Positions 25,812 to 34,098 of a DNA stretch of 64,000 nucleotides are shown piece by piece. The first letter of the stretch is position 1; each line of letters begins with the position of its first letter. The position numbers were made by a program, and so were the translations under genes. A model generated the notes under the pieces. That model saw nothing but the letters and a program-made list of their open reading frames with translations, made no database searches and was not told the origin of the DNA. The stretch comes from Ktedonobacter racemifer DSM 44963 (GTDB lineage Bacteria; Chloroflexota; Ktedonobacteria; Ktedonobacterales; Ktedonobacteraceae): assembly GCF_000178855.1 (NCBI RefSeq), contig NZ_ADVG01000002.1:1364001-1428000 (forward strand), in the 5' to 3' direction.

Positions 25812-26783
25812 CTAACTGGCAGTCACATAGCCTCGTGCCGCCTCGGAGAGAGAGAACGTGGGATCAATCTGGGAGGTAACGTCCTCGCCTAGCGAGGCGT
25901 TGGCCCAGCCCAGCGCATTTTTGCGATGAAACTCCACCATCTGCACATACAATTTCTCCCAGTCCTTCTGACCACTATCTAGAGCCTGCTTCATTGTCAC
26001 AAGCGCCTGGACATGCTCAGGCTCTAAACACTCAAAGGGGAGAGATTGCCCCTTCTCCTGCGCTCGCACATAGGTTGAGCGTCCCAGCCATGTCAGTAGA
26101 TCAGCACCCACCTGCTCGCGCAAGAACTGCACATCCTCCTCCGACTCAACTTTGTTCCCAATCACGCGGATAAGCACATCATACTCACGCGCGTACTCTT
26201 GATATTGCTTGTAGACGCCAAGCGACTTGAGCGTTGGCTCAACCACCAGAAACGTCAGGTCGAACTTGGTAAACATGCCAGACGCAAATGAATCAGCCCC
26301 AGCCGTCATATCGACCACCACATACTCACCTGGACCATCCAGCAAGTGGTTGAGAATCAGCTCGACCGCACCTACCTTTGAGTGGTAACAGCGATGCCCC
26401 AAATCCTCCTGGCTGAATGGGCCAGTGACAAGCAGGCGCACACCAGCTACCTCGCGTGCAAAATGCGCCCAAAGCGGATTTTGCTCATCCAGGCGCAACA
26501 GACGCGAACCAGTTCCCGGAGGCGTGGTCTTGAGCATCGACGCCGTCGAAGGCAGACGGGGATTAGACCCGCGTACATACGCTTTGATGCGCTCTATTTC
26601 CAGGCCCATCGGGATAAGCGTAGCGGCCTCCATTTCGGAGAGACCCAACGCCATGCCCAGGTGTTGATTAATATCCGCGTCCATGGCCATCACAGGCCAC
26701 TGACTACTCGCTAGATAACGACAGAATAACGATGAGAGCGTGGTTTTCCCACTGCCACCCTTTCCAACAAAAGCCACTCGCAT
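25812..26783 (-). CDS. CooC/ParA-type P-loop ATPase
   Basis: A 323-residue SIMIBI-class NTPase. The deviant Walker A KGGSGKTT is at residues 8-15, with the switch motif MDADINQH and VVVDMTAGADSF as Walker B. This is the CooC pattern (ATPases that mature carbon monoxide dehydrogenase or similar metalloenzymes) and not ParA partition proteins. No CODH gene or DNA-binding partner is nearby, so the client is unknown. It is divergent from the metal-binding lipoprotein gene. Confidence 0.75.
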   Translation of the reverse strand: MRVAFVGKGGSGKTTLSSLFCRYLASSQWPVMAMDADINQHLGMALGLSEMEAATLIPMGLEIERIKAYVRGSNPRLPSTASMLKTTPPGTGSRLLRLDEQNPLWAHFAREVAGVRLLVTGPFSQEDLGHRCYHSKVGAVELILNHLLDGPGEYVVVDMTAGADSFASGMFTKFDLTFLVVEPTLKSLGVYKQYQEYAREYDVLIRVIGNKVESEEDVQFLREQVGADLLTWLGRSTYVRAQEKGQSLPFECLEPEHVQALVTMKQALDSGQKDWEKLYVQMVEFHRKNALGWANASLGEDVTSQIDPTFSLSEAARGYVTAS

Positions 26784-26894
26784 ACTTCAGACTCTACTCC
26801 TACAAATTTGACGATACAAGTCTTATTGACCAATACAAGTATGACATGCTTTTTCACCAAAATCAAGACTATTGAGACCACATATCAAATATAC

Positions 26895-26975
26895 AATTGA
26901 GACAATATCTCATTGACAAATATGGCGAAGGAGGGTATACTCTCCTCAAAGCTAAAGAGATATCGTCTCAATTAA
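26895..26975 (+). promoter_or_regulatory. Paired Fur/Zur-type operators flanking a sigma-70 promoter
   Basis: Two near-identical sites in inverted orientation, with core TTGAGACAATATCTC (26897-26911) and its complement-strand copy GAGATATCGTCTCAA (26958-26972), each an internal GAGA..TCTC dyad. They flank TTGACA (26913-26918), a 17-base spacer and TATACT (26936-26941). A Fur-family gene follows the target gene, which points to metal repression. Confidence 0.65.
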
Positions 26976-27009
26976 TGGCATTAGCATACTCAGGAGATAA
27001 AGATAGATC

Positions 27010-27918
27010 ATGCACGCAAAAAGAGCAGGGATAGCACTACTTCTCTCTATTTCACTTCTTGGGCTGTTTACGGCCTGCAACAGCTCTAGCCTGGCTCAGA
27101 GTTCAGGCAAGATGAATGTGGTGGCGGCAGAGAATTTCTATGGCGATATTGCGAAACAGGTTGGAGGTGAGCACGTCAATGTGAGCAGCGTCCTCTCCGA
27201 TCCCAACGTCGATCCACATGAATACGAGTCAAGCGTGGAGAATGGCAAGGCCGTGGCGACCGCCCAGCTTGTCATCCAGAATGGGGGCGGCTATGACGAG
27301 TGGATGAAGAAACTGCTCGATGCCTCGCCCAATGATAACCGCAGCATCGTGACGGCCTTCGATATCGCTCCCCAGAAGCTGCCCGACAACGAGCATGTCT
27401 GGTATAGTCCCCAGAATGTGAAGGTCATTGCCAGCTCCATCGCCACGGTTCTCAAGAAGCAGGACGCGGCCCATGCCGCCGACTATGACGCCAATTTGAA
27501 GAAATTCGACGATTCGCTTCAGGCGCTTGAGCAGAAGATCAGCGAAATCAAGAGCAAGTACGCGGGTACCCCTGTGGGCCTGACCGAGACGATCTTCCTC
27601 TATCAGACTGGCCCGATGGGACTGGATGTAAAGACGCCAGGCGAGCTTCAGAAAGCCATTGCCGAGGGCAATGATCCCCCTGCTAACACGGTCGCCATCG
27701 CCAATAACCAGATCACGCATGGCGAGATCAAAGTCCTGATCTACAATGAGCAGACCAATACGCCCATCACTAGCAAGCTCCAGCGGGATGCACAGAGCAA
27801 GAACATTCCCATTGTGCCTGTGACCGAGACCATGCCCCAGGGCAAGACCTACCAGTCCTGGCAGCTCGACCAGATGAATAGCCTGGAGCAGGTCCTCAAG
27901 AGCAGCACCAGCAAATAG
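27010..27918 (+). CDS. ZnuA/TroA-type metal-binding lipoprotein
   Basis: A 302-residue ABC solute-binding protein of cluster A-I. The signal ends in the lipobox LFTAC (Cys23). The DPHEYESS motif supplies a metal-binding His, and the long TroA backbone helix follows. It lacks a long His-rich loop. No permease or ATPase gene is adjacent, so the transporter must be encoded elsewhere. Control by the operators at 26895-26975 and by the Fur-family product downstream is likely, for zinc or manganese. Confidence 0.85.
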   Translation: MHAKRAGIALLLSISLLGLFTACNSSSLAQSSGKMNVVAAENFYGDIAKQVGGEHVNVSSVLSDPNVDPHEYESSVENGKAVATAQLVIQNGGGYDEWMKKLLDASPNDNRSIVTAFDIAPQKLPDNEHVWYSPQNVKVIASSIATVLKKQDAAHAADYDANLKKFDDSLQALEQKISEIKSKYAGTPVGLTETIFLYQTGPMGLDVKTPGELQKAIAEGNDPPANTVAIANNQITHGEIKVLIYNEQTNTPITSKLQRDAQSKNIPIVPVTETMPQGKTYQSWQLDQMNSLEQVLKSSTSK

Positions 27919-27923
27919 ACATA

Positions 27924-27983
27924 ATGTTGCAGGGAAAGGATATTGGCGGGCAGCTGCCCGCCAATATCCTTTCCCTGCAACAT
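27924..27983. terminator. Perfect 60-base palindrome without a loop
   Basis: Arms 27924-27953 and 27954-27983 form a 30-bp palindrome with no spacer, 6 bases after the lipoprotein stop. It separates the lipoprotein gene from the Fur-family gene. Confidence 0.65.
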
Positions 27984-28086
27984 AAAAACTTTCCCTAGAG
28001 CGCCTGTTCGTGATATACTATCTCAATAGACCTGCACAGGCGATCTCTACCCCGTGCGTAGCCAGTCCAGAAAGAGAGTAAGCAAC

Positions 28087-28533
28087 GTGACCGAGGCACA
28101 TTCCATCGAAGAACAAATCCGTGCCGCGTTCGATGAAGTCAGTCAGCGTCGCACACGCCCGCGTCGGCTTATCGAACAACGGCTCGTTGAGTTCGCTGAG
28201 AACGAAACCAATTTTACCGTTGATGACCTGTGGCAGAATATTCGCAAAGATGATCCCAACCTGGGTCGCGCGACCGTCTACCGCTCGATAGAAAAGCTCG
28301 TCAATAAGGGCCTGCTCAACCGCGTCGACTTCGCCGATGGCACGCACCACTATCGCGTCTGCGGGCACAGCCACCACCATCACCTGACCTGCAACCAGTG
28401 TCATCGCGTGGTCGAGGTAGATATCTGCCTCCCTAAAGAACAGCTCACGAAGATCGGCAACCAGACTGATTTCACCATCGAGGGACACTCCCTCTCCCTC
28501 TTCGGCCGCTGCTCCGAGTGCCGCTCCGAGTAG
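28087..28533 (+). CDS. Fur-family transcriptional regulator (Zur-like)
   Basis: About 148 residues. A winged helix (RRLIEQRLVEF..NLGRATVYRSIEKLV) is followed by the dimerisation domain with HHYRVCGHSHHHHLTCNQC and FGRCSECRS, so both CxxC pairs of the structural zinc site are present. The GTG 28087 start has GAGAG upstream; a GTG 33 bases earlier is an alternative. TGATATACTATCTCA at 28008-28022 resembles the operators before the lipoprotein gene, which suggests autoregulation. The metal (zinc most likely) is inferred from the ZnuA-like neighbour. Confidence 0.85.
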   Translation: MTEAHSIEEQIRAAFDEVSQRRTRPRRLIEQRLVEFAENETNFTVDDLWQNIRKDDPNLGRATVYRSIEKLVNKGLLNRVDFADGTHHYRVCGHSHHHHLTCNQCHRVVEVDICLPKEQLTKIGNQTDFTIEGHSLSLFGRCSECRSE

Positions 28534-28890
28534 CATCTCGGCCCGCTACTTGCGTACGCGGCTACTCCATAAGCCTGTTACGCCTCCTCCGGTCGCACGT
28601 TTAAACACCTACGACCTTTTTTCCCGTGCGTCATCTTCTAGCACTTCTTTTTCCCCTGATGTACATATGACTTTTTCTAAGGATGGAGAAAACAAGACTT
28701 ATGCATGTCTTTTCGCTGAAACGCGTCCGCACTTTTCAGGCGCTACACATGGAGCGCAAATAGGCAACAAAAACGCCATACAAGAAATACTATTCGTTTT
28801 GTCACCTTTGCAGCTTTTCTTAAACTTTGAGTAAGAGCAGGATTTAGCCTTGCTCATATTTAACGTGTGCTTTTCGAAAGGGAAAAACCT
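28534..28890. other. Intergenic stretch without a gene
   Basis: About 350 bases upstream of the secreted protein gene. No palindrome or RNA gene is recognised. Runs of T (28617-28680) and a short hairpin GAGCA..TGCTC around 28834-28855 are the only structure seen. Confidence 0.45.
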
Positions 28891-29427
28891 ATGGTCTCTA
28901 TAAAGAAAAAAACTATGCTCTTTGTGGTACGCCTGCTGGCTGGCATACTCTGCTGCGCGGGTCTGCTCCTCTCGACGCAGCTCTGGGTAGCAAACGCACA
29001 TGCTGATGCAGATTCCCACTATCTCCCAGGCAATGGTGACCAGGTGCAACTCACATTAGATGGAAGAGATTTTGGCTTTGAACAGCTCAATGACGGAAAG
29101 TTAGTATTAACATCTGGTGCGGCAAGTCCGGTCAAGTTCACTGTCGAGGTCCTGGCTGGTGGCAAACTCGCGTTTCGCACACCTGATGGGAAACACCTTT
29201 GCCATGATACTACTGACTCCCCCATAATTATGGAGTCGGACCTACCCAATACTGATCCCACGTGCCAGGTTACCGCTGAACAGACCGATGACGGATTTGG
29301 TCTCAAGGCCGACAATGACGCCTATTGGCAGCTTACTTCTTACGACGACCGCAATATGATAGAACCCATTGGTGAAGACCTCTCCACCCCTGATTCAACC
29401 TCGTTCACCTTCACCAAAGTCGCATAA
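28891..29427 (+). CDS. Secreted small beta-rich protein of unknown function
   Basis: 178 residues with a signal peptide (hydrophobic 9-28, likely cut at ANAHA-D). The mature part has repeated short segments such as VQLTLDGRDFGFEQLNDGKLVL, GGKLAFRTPDGKHLC and YWQLTSYDDR, which suggests a beta-trefoil or fascin-like fold. The two cysteines (HLCHDT and PTCQV) could form a disulfide. ATG 28891 has AAGGG upstream. The function is unknown. Confidence 0.6.
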   Translation: MVSIKKKTMLFVVRLLAGILCCAGLLLSTQLWVANAHADADSHYLPGNGDQVQLTLDGRDFGFEQLNDGKLVLTSGAASPVKFTVEVLAGGKLAFRTPDGKHLCHDTTDSPIIMESDLPNTDPTCQVTAEQTDDGFGLKADNDAYWQLTSYDDRNMIEPIGEDLSTPDSTSFTFTKVA

Positions 29428-29521
29428 GCTCCAGGGCTGTGGCTTGACATTGACATTTATGGACGCTAACTGAGGAAAGGTCTTTATATCCAAAGACAAA
29501 CATAAGAACATGTCATAGAAA

Positions 29522-29549
29522 AGGGCCTGGATAGTAGTATCCAGGCCCT
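29522..29549. terminator. Hairpin terminator between convergent genes
   Basis: AGGGCCTGGATA (29522-29533) pairs with 29538-29549 around GTAG. T-rich sequence lies on the right. Confidence 0.75.
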
Positions 29550-29561
29550 GTTTGTGTCTGC

Positions 29562-29879
29562 TTATCTCTGCGTCTCGTTCGCAATCCAATCCAGGTAGCT
29601 CTTATTCCCCGCCACTATAGGGGTTGCAAGCACCTCTGGTATATCATACGTATGAACCTCTTTGATGGCTTTCTCTAGCTCGTCGTAGAGTTCCTTACGT
29701 GTCTTCATCGTACATACCCACTCTTCAGCCTACTCTAGCTTTCCCTGCCACCAGTACGTACTCGTTATGGGACCGGAGACACAACAACAGGCCGCGAGCC
29801 GCCTGGTAACAACCGCGTCTGCTATTCTCTGAGCCGCCCCTTTGGAATCGATAGCGGTATACACCTGTATAAAGTCCAT
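29562..29879 (-). pseudogene. cutA: cutA (divalent-ion tolerance protein) interrupted by an in-frame TAG
   Basis: The minus strand reads MDFIQVYTAID..., then RLAACCCVSGPITSTYWWQGKLE, a TAG at codon 50 (29730-29732), and continues in the same frame with AEEWVCTMKTRKELYDELEKAIKEVHTYDIPEV and NKSYLDWIANET. This is the complete CutA fold (105 residues) with the usual WxGK..E(x)AEEW block. In CutA the interrupted position is normally a charged residue, so one base change would explain the stop. It may be a young pseudogene, a sequencing error or an amber readthrough site. It lies at the edge of the integrated region. Confidence 0.8.
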
Positions 29880-29917
29880 TCATTCACTCTCCCTGATGGA
29901 AACCCGGTGACACAAAT

Positions 29918-29940
29918 AAACCCGCCTTTAGAGCGGGTTT
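29918..29940 (-). terminator. Terminator of the original tRNA-Arg gene
   Basis: AAACCCGC (29918-29925) pairs with GCGGGTTT (29933-29940) just beyond the tRNA 3' half; on the minus strand a T-rich stretch follows. Confidence 0.65.
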
Positions 29941-29955
29941 ACAGTGATACGTTTA

Positions 29956-29999
29956 TGGTGTTCCCGACTGGAATCGAACCAGCGCACACGGCTTCGGAG
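29956..29999 (-). other. 3' half of a tRNA-Arg (CCG) gene, probable attachment site
   Basis: On the minus strand the sequence runs from an anticodon loop CTCCGAA through the 3' anticodon stem GCCGT, a GCTGG-TTCGATT-CCAGT T-arm and acceptor CGGGAAC to an encoded ACCA. Upstream of the loop the sequence no longer pairs: there is no D-arm or 5' acceptor. A tyrosine recombinase gene starts about 100 bases away. This is the expected left-over of site-specific integration in an anticodon loop, with the reconstituted whole tRNA expected at the other end of the element. Confidence 0.7.
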
Positions 30000-30105
30000 T
30001 ATCCCGTCCCACTCAAATGGCTTCTAGAGCCATTTTACTCCCCTTGCAAGGGTGGGGACAGGTAGTTCTTTCCTCTTGTACAATTCCCCCTTTCATGGTG
30101 ATGCC

Positions 30106-31212
30106 ATGAAGAATATCCGTGCCATCAAGAGACGAGATGAGCGAGCACCAATATCCGTTTCTGATGCAGTAAAAGATTTTCTGGCATCACCAAACGTGAA
30201 ACGCCTGGCGCACACAACGCAGATTGGCTATACCTTAGAGCTGGTGGTCTTTGCCAATTGGTGCGATACGCATGGGTTAGCGCAGAATCCAACCTCAAAA
30301 GAGTGGCATGTCGTTTCTGGCAAAGGTCAGATTTCTCTTGATCAAATTAATGATCGAGTCATGATGCTCTACCTGGATGATTTTAAGCAAACGCACCGAC
30401 CATCTCGCGCGGACCGTGAGGAGATTTCGACCTATACCCTCTCGCGTGTCTCTCGTGTTATCAAAACCTTCCTCAACTGGTGCGTACTTGATGAGCAATA
30501 CAGTCAGTATGTGCTTTCCATCAGCATCCAGCGCATCAAGAAGCCAAAGGTTGAGGAAGTCATCATTGAAACATTCACCATAGAGCAAATAGAAGCGCTG
30601 TTTGCGGCCTGTGACAGAGAAGAATCTGAACACCTCCAGGTGCGCGATCGCGCTATACTTGCATGCTTACTGGATAGTGGTATTCGTGCCCATGAGCTGT
30701 GCACACTTACTATAGGAAATGTGTGCCTTGATTCGAAAGATGCTCATATTCGCGTTTTTGGGAAAGGTGGTAAGTGGGGGGAAGTTGGCCTGGGAGAGCA
30801 GGCCAGGCGCGCCATCCAGAAGTATGTTCGCATGTTTCGCGAGCCAACGATTGAGTACGAGATAAGGGAGCAATTGCAACGGCTCCCAGCTCGCCAGGCA
30901 CAACAAATCAAGCGCCAGGCACTCGGCAAAGCATTGGTGTTTGTCAACAGATCCGGAAAAGCGCTTACGATTTCCGGATTGTACCGGATGGTGGATCGCC
31001 TGGGCAGCTGGGCCGGTATTGAGGGCGTACGTTGTAGTCCGCACACATTCCGCCATACCATGGCAGCCATGTTTATAAGGAATGGGGGCAACATTTATCA
31101 GCTCTCGAAACTCCTCAGACATGCTTCTGTGAGCACAACGGAGGAGTACTTGAAGAGCCTCAGACAATCGGAGGCGAGGAAAGGAGCAAAATCAGTCTTG
31201 GATAATCTGTAA
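30106..31212 (+). CDS. Tyrosine recombinase (integrase)
   Basis: 368 residues. An N-terminal SAM-like core-binding domain (about 15-140) is followed by the catalytic domain with R in LLDSGIRAHEL, the HTFRHTMAA box and LLRHASVSTTEEYL, which carries the last His and nucleophilic Tyr. It has the phage/ICE integrase length. ATG 30106 is chosen over an upstream frame with no site, but the ribosome site is weak. It lies directly beside the tRNA-Arg 3' half, which it probably used as target. Confidence 0.88.
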   Translation: MKNIRAIKRRDERAPISVSDAVKDFLASPNVKRLAHTTQIGYTLELVVFANWCDTHGLAQNPTSKEWHVVSGKGQISLDQINDRVMMLYLDDFKQTHRPSRADREEISTYTLSRVSRVIKTFLNWCVLDEQYSQYVLSISIQRIKKPKVEEVIIETFTIEQIEALFAACDREESEHLQVRDRAILACLLDSGIRAHELCTLTIGNVCLDSKDAHIRVFGKGGKWGEVGLGEQARRAIQKYVRMFREPTIEYEIREQLQRLPARQAQQIKRQALGKALVFVNRSGKALTISGLYRMVDRLGSWAGIEGVRCSPHTFRHTMAAMFIRNGGNIYQLSKLLRHASVSTTEEYLKSLRQSEARKGAKSVLDNL

Positions 31213-31229
31213 ACATTGAAGTTCGTTCC

Positions 31230-31251
31230 GGCGAGGGCTTCGGCTCTCGCC
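31230..31251 (+). terminator. Terminator after the integrase
   Basis: GGCGAG (31230-31235) pairs with CTCGCC (31246-31251); T6 follows about ten bases downstream. Confidence 0.55.
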
Positions 31252-31395
31252 TTGGAGATTTTTTGAGGAGACTCCTGCCCTCGTCAGCTGTCAATACCGG
31301 GAGGGCAAGAGTTGACCCATGAGCCATTCAGCTTGCAGGGCTGCGTGCATCTTATCACACGAAAGCTCTGCAAAACTAGCCTAAGGAGACAACGC

Positions 31396-31731
31396 ATGTC
31401 AGGGCTTGTTCCCTATTCTTTTGAAACCCTAGAAGATGTAGTTTCTTCAGAAATGCCTATGCTCATTATTGAGCAAGGAGTCTATCAAGGGGTGCATTTT
31501 ACCGTGGCCGTTGAACGCTTGGATTGGTTGCTGGGAAAGATCAAGGCCTGGTTCGCGAATCGAGATGAGGTGATCCTGGTCGCAACAGGCAGGTCTGGTA
31601 AAGGGAATCTTGGTTTTATCATCCTGGAGTGGGAGTACTGCCATATCGATCCGCTTTTTCTCGCCATTCTCGAGGATGAAGAACTGGTAGAAGATTACTC
31701 AGTTTATGCACGCACGGAGGAGGTTGAATAA
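31396..31731 (+). CDS. Small conserved protein of the integrative element
   Basis: 111 residues, soluble and acidic, not recognised. AAGGAG precedes ATG 31396. It ends immediately at the next start (TAA-ATG), so it is translationally linked to the membrane protein gene and belongs to the FtsK operon. Confidence 0.6.
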   Translation: MSGLVPYSFETLEDVVSSEMPMLIIEQGVYQGVHFTVAVERLDWLLGKIKAWFANRDEVILVATGRSGKGNLGFIILEWEYCHIDPLFLAILEDEELVEDYSVYARTEEVE

Positions 31732-32298
31732 ATGCGAACATCATCAACCGCAACAGCCAGGGCAACATCTGGCGAGCAGCTGGTTCTTATGCAAGGACTT
31801 TATGCATTGCTTGAGGTTGGCACATGGCTCTATTGCTCATTTCAACAGATTGTCACCACTCACGACAGTATTGTTGGCATCATGCAAGGCGGCACGATTG
31901 TTCCTTCCAACATCACCGCACAACAACTACTCATGTTTCTGCAATCAAACATGGATAAATACAACAAAATTGGATGGACAGTTGCAGTGGTTTGTCAGGT
32001 CATTTTCTGGGGCCTGGCAATGCCTGGTTCGCCAATTCATAGCAAATTGTTGCATCGCTGGATCATTGGGGCTTTTTTTGTGCTTGAAGTGACAACTGAC
32101 TTGTGGTACAGCATTGCCACAAATACAACCCTGGGCGGCGCGTTCGTCTGGATCTTCAATTGGGGCAATGGCGGGTGGCTCGTCAGTCTCTGTTACATCG
32201 CAGCAATGAGCGCGGGTAGCATTTTCATGGGTATCCGTGGTTTTTATCGCCTTGAGAAAATACTGACCCCTGTATTCCGTCAACCACGAACCGCATAG
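31732..32298 (+). CDS. Membrane protein of the FtsK operon
   Basis: 188 residues with about four hydrophobic helices (about 20-40, 82-100, 112-130, 140-165) and a basic C-terminus. No family is recognised. Located between the small gene and the translocase, it may be part of a DNA-transfer channel (inference). Confidence 0.6.
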   Translation: MRTSSTATARATSGEQLVLMQGLYALLEVGTWLYCSFQQIVTTHDSIVGIMQGGTIVPSNITAQQLLMFLQSNMDKYNKIGWTVAVVCQVIFWGLAMPGSPIHSKLLHRWIIGAFFVLEVTTDLWYSIATNTTLGGAFVWIFNWGNGGWLVSLCYIAAMSAGSIFMGIRGFYRLEKILTPVFRQPRTA

Positions 32299-32309
32299 CG
32301 GGGTAGGCA

Positions 32310-33956
32310 ATGAGCGAAGACATCATTAACCAGGAACAAGAAGAAGATTATGGCAACGGTCTCATGGACCTGAGTACGGGTACCCCGGTTGAGATTGCGA
32401 CAGGCTTTGTTGGCCTGCCGCTCCTGGCAGGGGCTGCGGAAGCCCTTAATCTAGGATGGACAGGAGTCGCCATTGGAGCTGTTGGAGCTGTTACCATTGG
32501 CCTGGTAGGCAAACACGTTATCGATAAGGAACGTGCCAATGGACACAACATCAACATTCCCATTATTGAGCAGTTCCGCAATGCTAACTGGAGCGCGTTG
32601 TTGGGACAGATCGACGAAGAGGGCAATATTGTTGCTCCACAACAAGAGACTACCGCCCCAGCTTCCTCGCCAGAGCCAGAGATCCATCAGGTGGATCCAG
32701 ATCCTGAACAGACAAATGAATCAACAGAAGAGGCCAATCCATTTGAAGCGAGCACAGCACAAACCGAGGCAACGCCGCCCAGGATTACCATCGACAGTAT
32801 CGTCAGCCACACCCAGCGCAACAACTATGAGGTCTATATTGGCCGATCACTGACCAGGCCGCGCAATCCGGCGGTCAAAATTAACTTCTATAAGCGCCAC
32901 CTGAAGCTCATTGGCGCGAGCCAGCATGGCAAGTCGAGCATGGCCGCGGCCCTCCTGGATGCCATTATTCGCACCCATGATCCAGATCGTGTGCAGATCG
33001 CGCTCTTGGACCTGGAAAATAAAACCAGTCGCCTGTTTGCCAGCGCGCCACACATTGTAAAAATGGATGTCGCAGGCTTCCCGGTACGCCTCCACGCACG
33101 AAACGAGGACGAAGTCTTGCGGTACCTGGAGTACCTGCTGGCCCTGGTCGACTATCGCTACAACAACCTGAGCGAGGAGGAGCTGGAACAACAGCCACTC
33201 ATCATTGTCTACCTGGAGGAGTTTATCGACCTCAAGGACTACTTTAAGCAGCGAATTGATGCTGTTGTGCCTGATGAGAAAGAGCGCGCGAAACGCGACT
33301 ATGCGCGCCTGGTTTTCTGCATCAAAAAGCTTGCCCGGCGAGGACTGAAAGTGTTGGTCCAGTTCCTTATGTGTGCTCAGGTTGATTATCGCGATGAGGA
33401 TCTGCAGGAAGCCCTGATCAATGTTACCTCGGGCATGTCGTTCTCTGTACGTGTATCAGCTGCTCAGGCCGCGGGCTTTTACCAGACGCAACTGCTTCAA
33501 CGAAACGCGCGAGAGGACCAGGTTGGCCAGGCCGTCGTAGAAATGCCTGATTGCAAAGATCTGATCCTGGCCCCTGATTATGACCTGAGGGCAAGGCTCA
33601 AAGCCTTAAACAAACAGATCCAGGCCCAACGCGAACGTGAAGCACCACCTGTGCCTGTTACATCAGTAGTTCAAGAGCCACTATCCAGGCCATCATTGCC
33701 ACCAGCGGCTACGCGTCGGCTCTATGCGCTGCCAAAGACACGGCCTTTTATGGAAGACTTACAGCCACGTAAGCCAGAGCCGGAACTGACAGAGCGTGAA
33801 CAACTATATGAAAAAGCCTTAAAAGCCTGGGAGGGCGGAGCCCAGTCTATTCGAACCATGAAAGAGGCCCTGGATCTTAACTTCAACCAGGCACGCGAGT
33901 TGCTAGACGAAATGGAGAAACTTGGACTTATCACTCGGAAAAGTAACGCTGTGTGA
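32310..33956 (+). CDS. FtsK/SpoIIIE-like DNA translocase
   Basis: 548 residues. Two N-terminal hydrophobic segments (about 30-68) are followed by an acidic Pro/Glu-rich linker (110-160) and a RecA-like motor with Walker A GASQHGKSS (202-210), VQIALLDLENK and LIIVYLEEF as Walker B. A C-terminal winged-helix-like tail comes last (AGGAQSIRTMKEALDLNF..LLDEMEKLGLI with YEKALKAW before it), comparable to FtsK gamma. Single-protein FtsK-like pumps of this form drive dsDNA transfer in actinomycete integrative elements. No relaxase gene is seen. Confidence 0.75.
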   Translation: MSEDIINQEQEEDYGNGLMDLSTGTPVEIATGFVGLPLLAGAAEALNLGWTGVAIGAVGAVTIGLVGKHVIDKERANGHNINIPIIEQFRNANWSALLGQIDEEGNIVAPQQETTAPASSPEPEIHQVDPDPEQTNESTEEANPFEASTAQTEATPPRITIDSIVSHTQRNNYEVYIGRSLTRPRNPAVKINFYKRHLKLIGASQHGKSSMAAALLDAIIRTHDPDRVQIALLDLENKTSRLFASAPHIVKMDVAGFPVRLHARNEDEVLRYLEYLLALVDYRYNNLSEEELEQQPLIIVYLEEFIDLKDYFKQRIDAVVPDEKERAKRDYARLVFCIKKLARRGLKVLVQFLMCAQVDYRDEDLQEALINVTSGMSFSVRVSAAQAAGFYQTQLLQRNAREDQVGQAVVEMPDCKDLILAPDYDLRARLKALNKQIQAQREREAPPVPVTSVVQEPLSRPSLPPAATRRLYALPKTRPFMEDLQPRKPEPELTEREQLYEKALKAWEGGAQSIRTMKEALDLNFNQARELLDEMEKLGLITRKSNAV

Positions 33957-34098
33957 GGTTGTGTGTGTGTATCTTCATTGCAAGGGTTTTGGGCTCAGGC
34001 ACACACGCAAAACTCTGTGCACACAGGCACACGCACAGTGCTCACACAAACGTGCACACACATTATACACACCGCCACACAGGCGAAAGGATAGAGAA
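33957..34098 (+). other. CA/TG-repeat-rich gap
   Basis: It begins with alternating TG and continues with many CACA units, including GTGCACACA twice, directly after the translocase gene. It could be a cis-acting site or simply low complexity. The AAGGA site for the next gene is at its end. Confidence 0.4.

Noticed and set aside
25812..26783. ParA chromosome/plasmid partition protein
   Set aside because: The motif pattern is that of CooC and there is no ParB gene or centromere-like repeat next to it.
29956..30040. Complete tRNA gene at the integrase
   Set aside because: Only the part from the anticodon loop to CCA is tRNA-like; the sequence on the 5' side forms an unrelated AAATGGCT hairpin and has no D-arm.
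33957..34098. CRISPR array or true microsatellite
   Set aside because: CA-rich units are irregular in length and spacing, with no repeat-spacer pattern. No CRISPR array was seen anywhere in the window.
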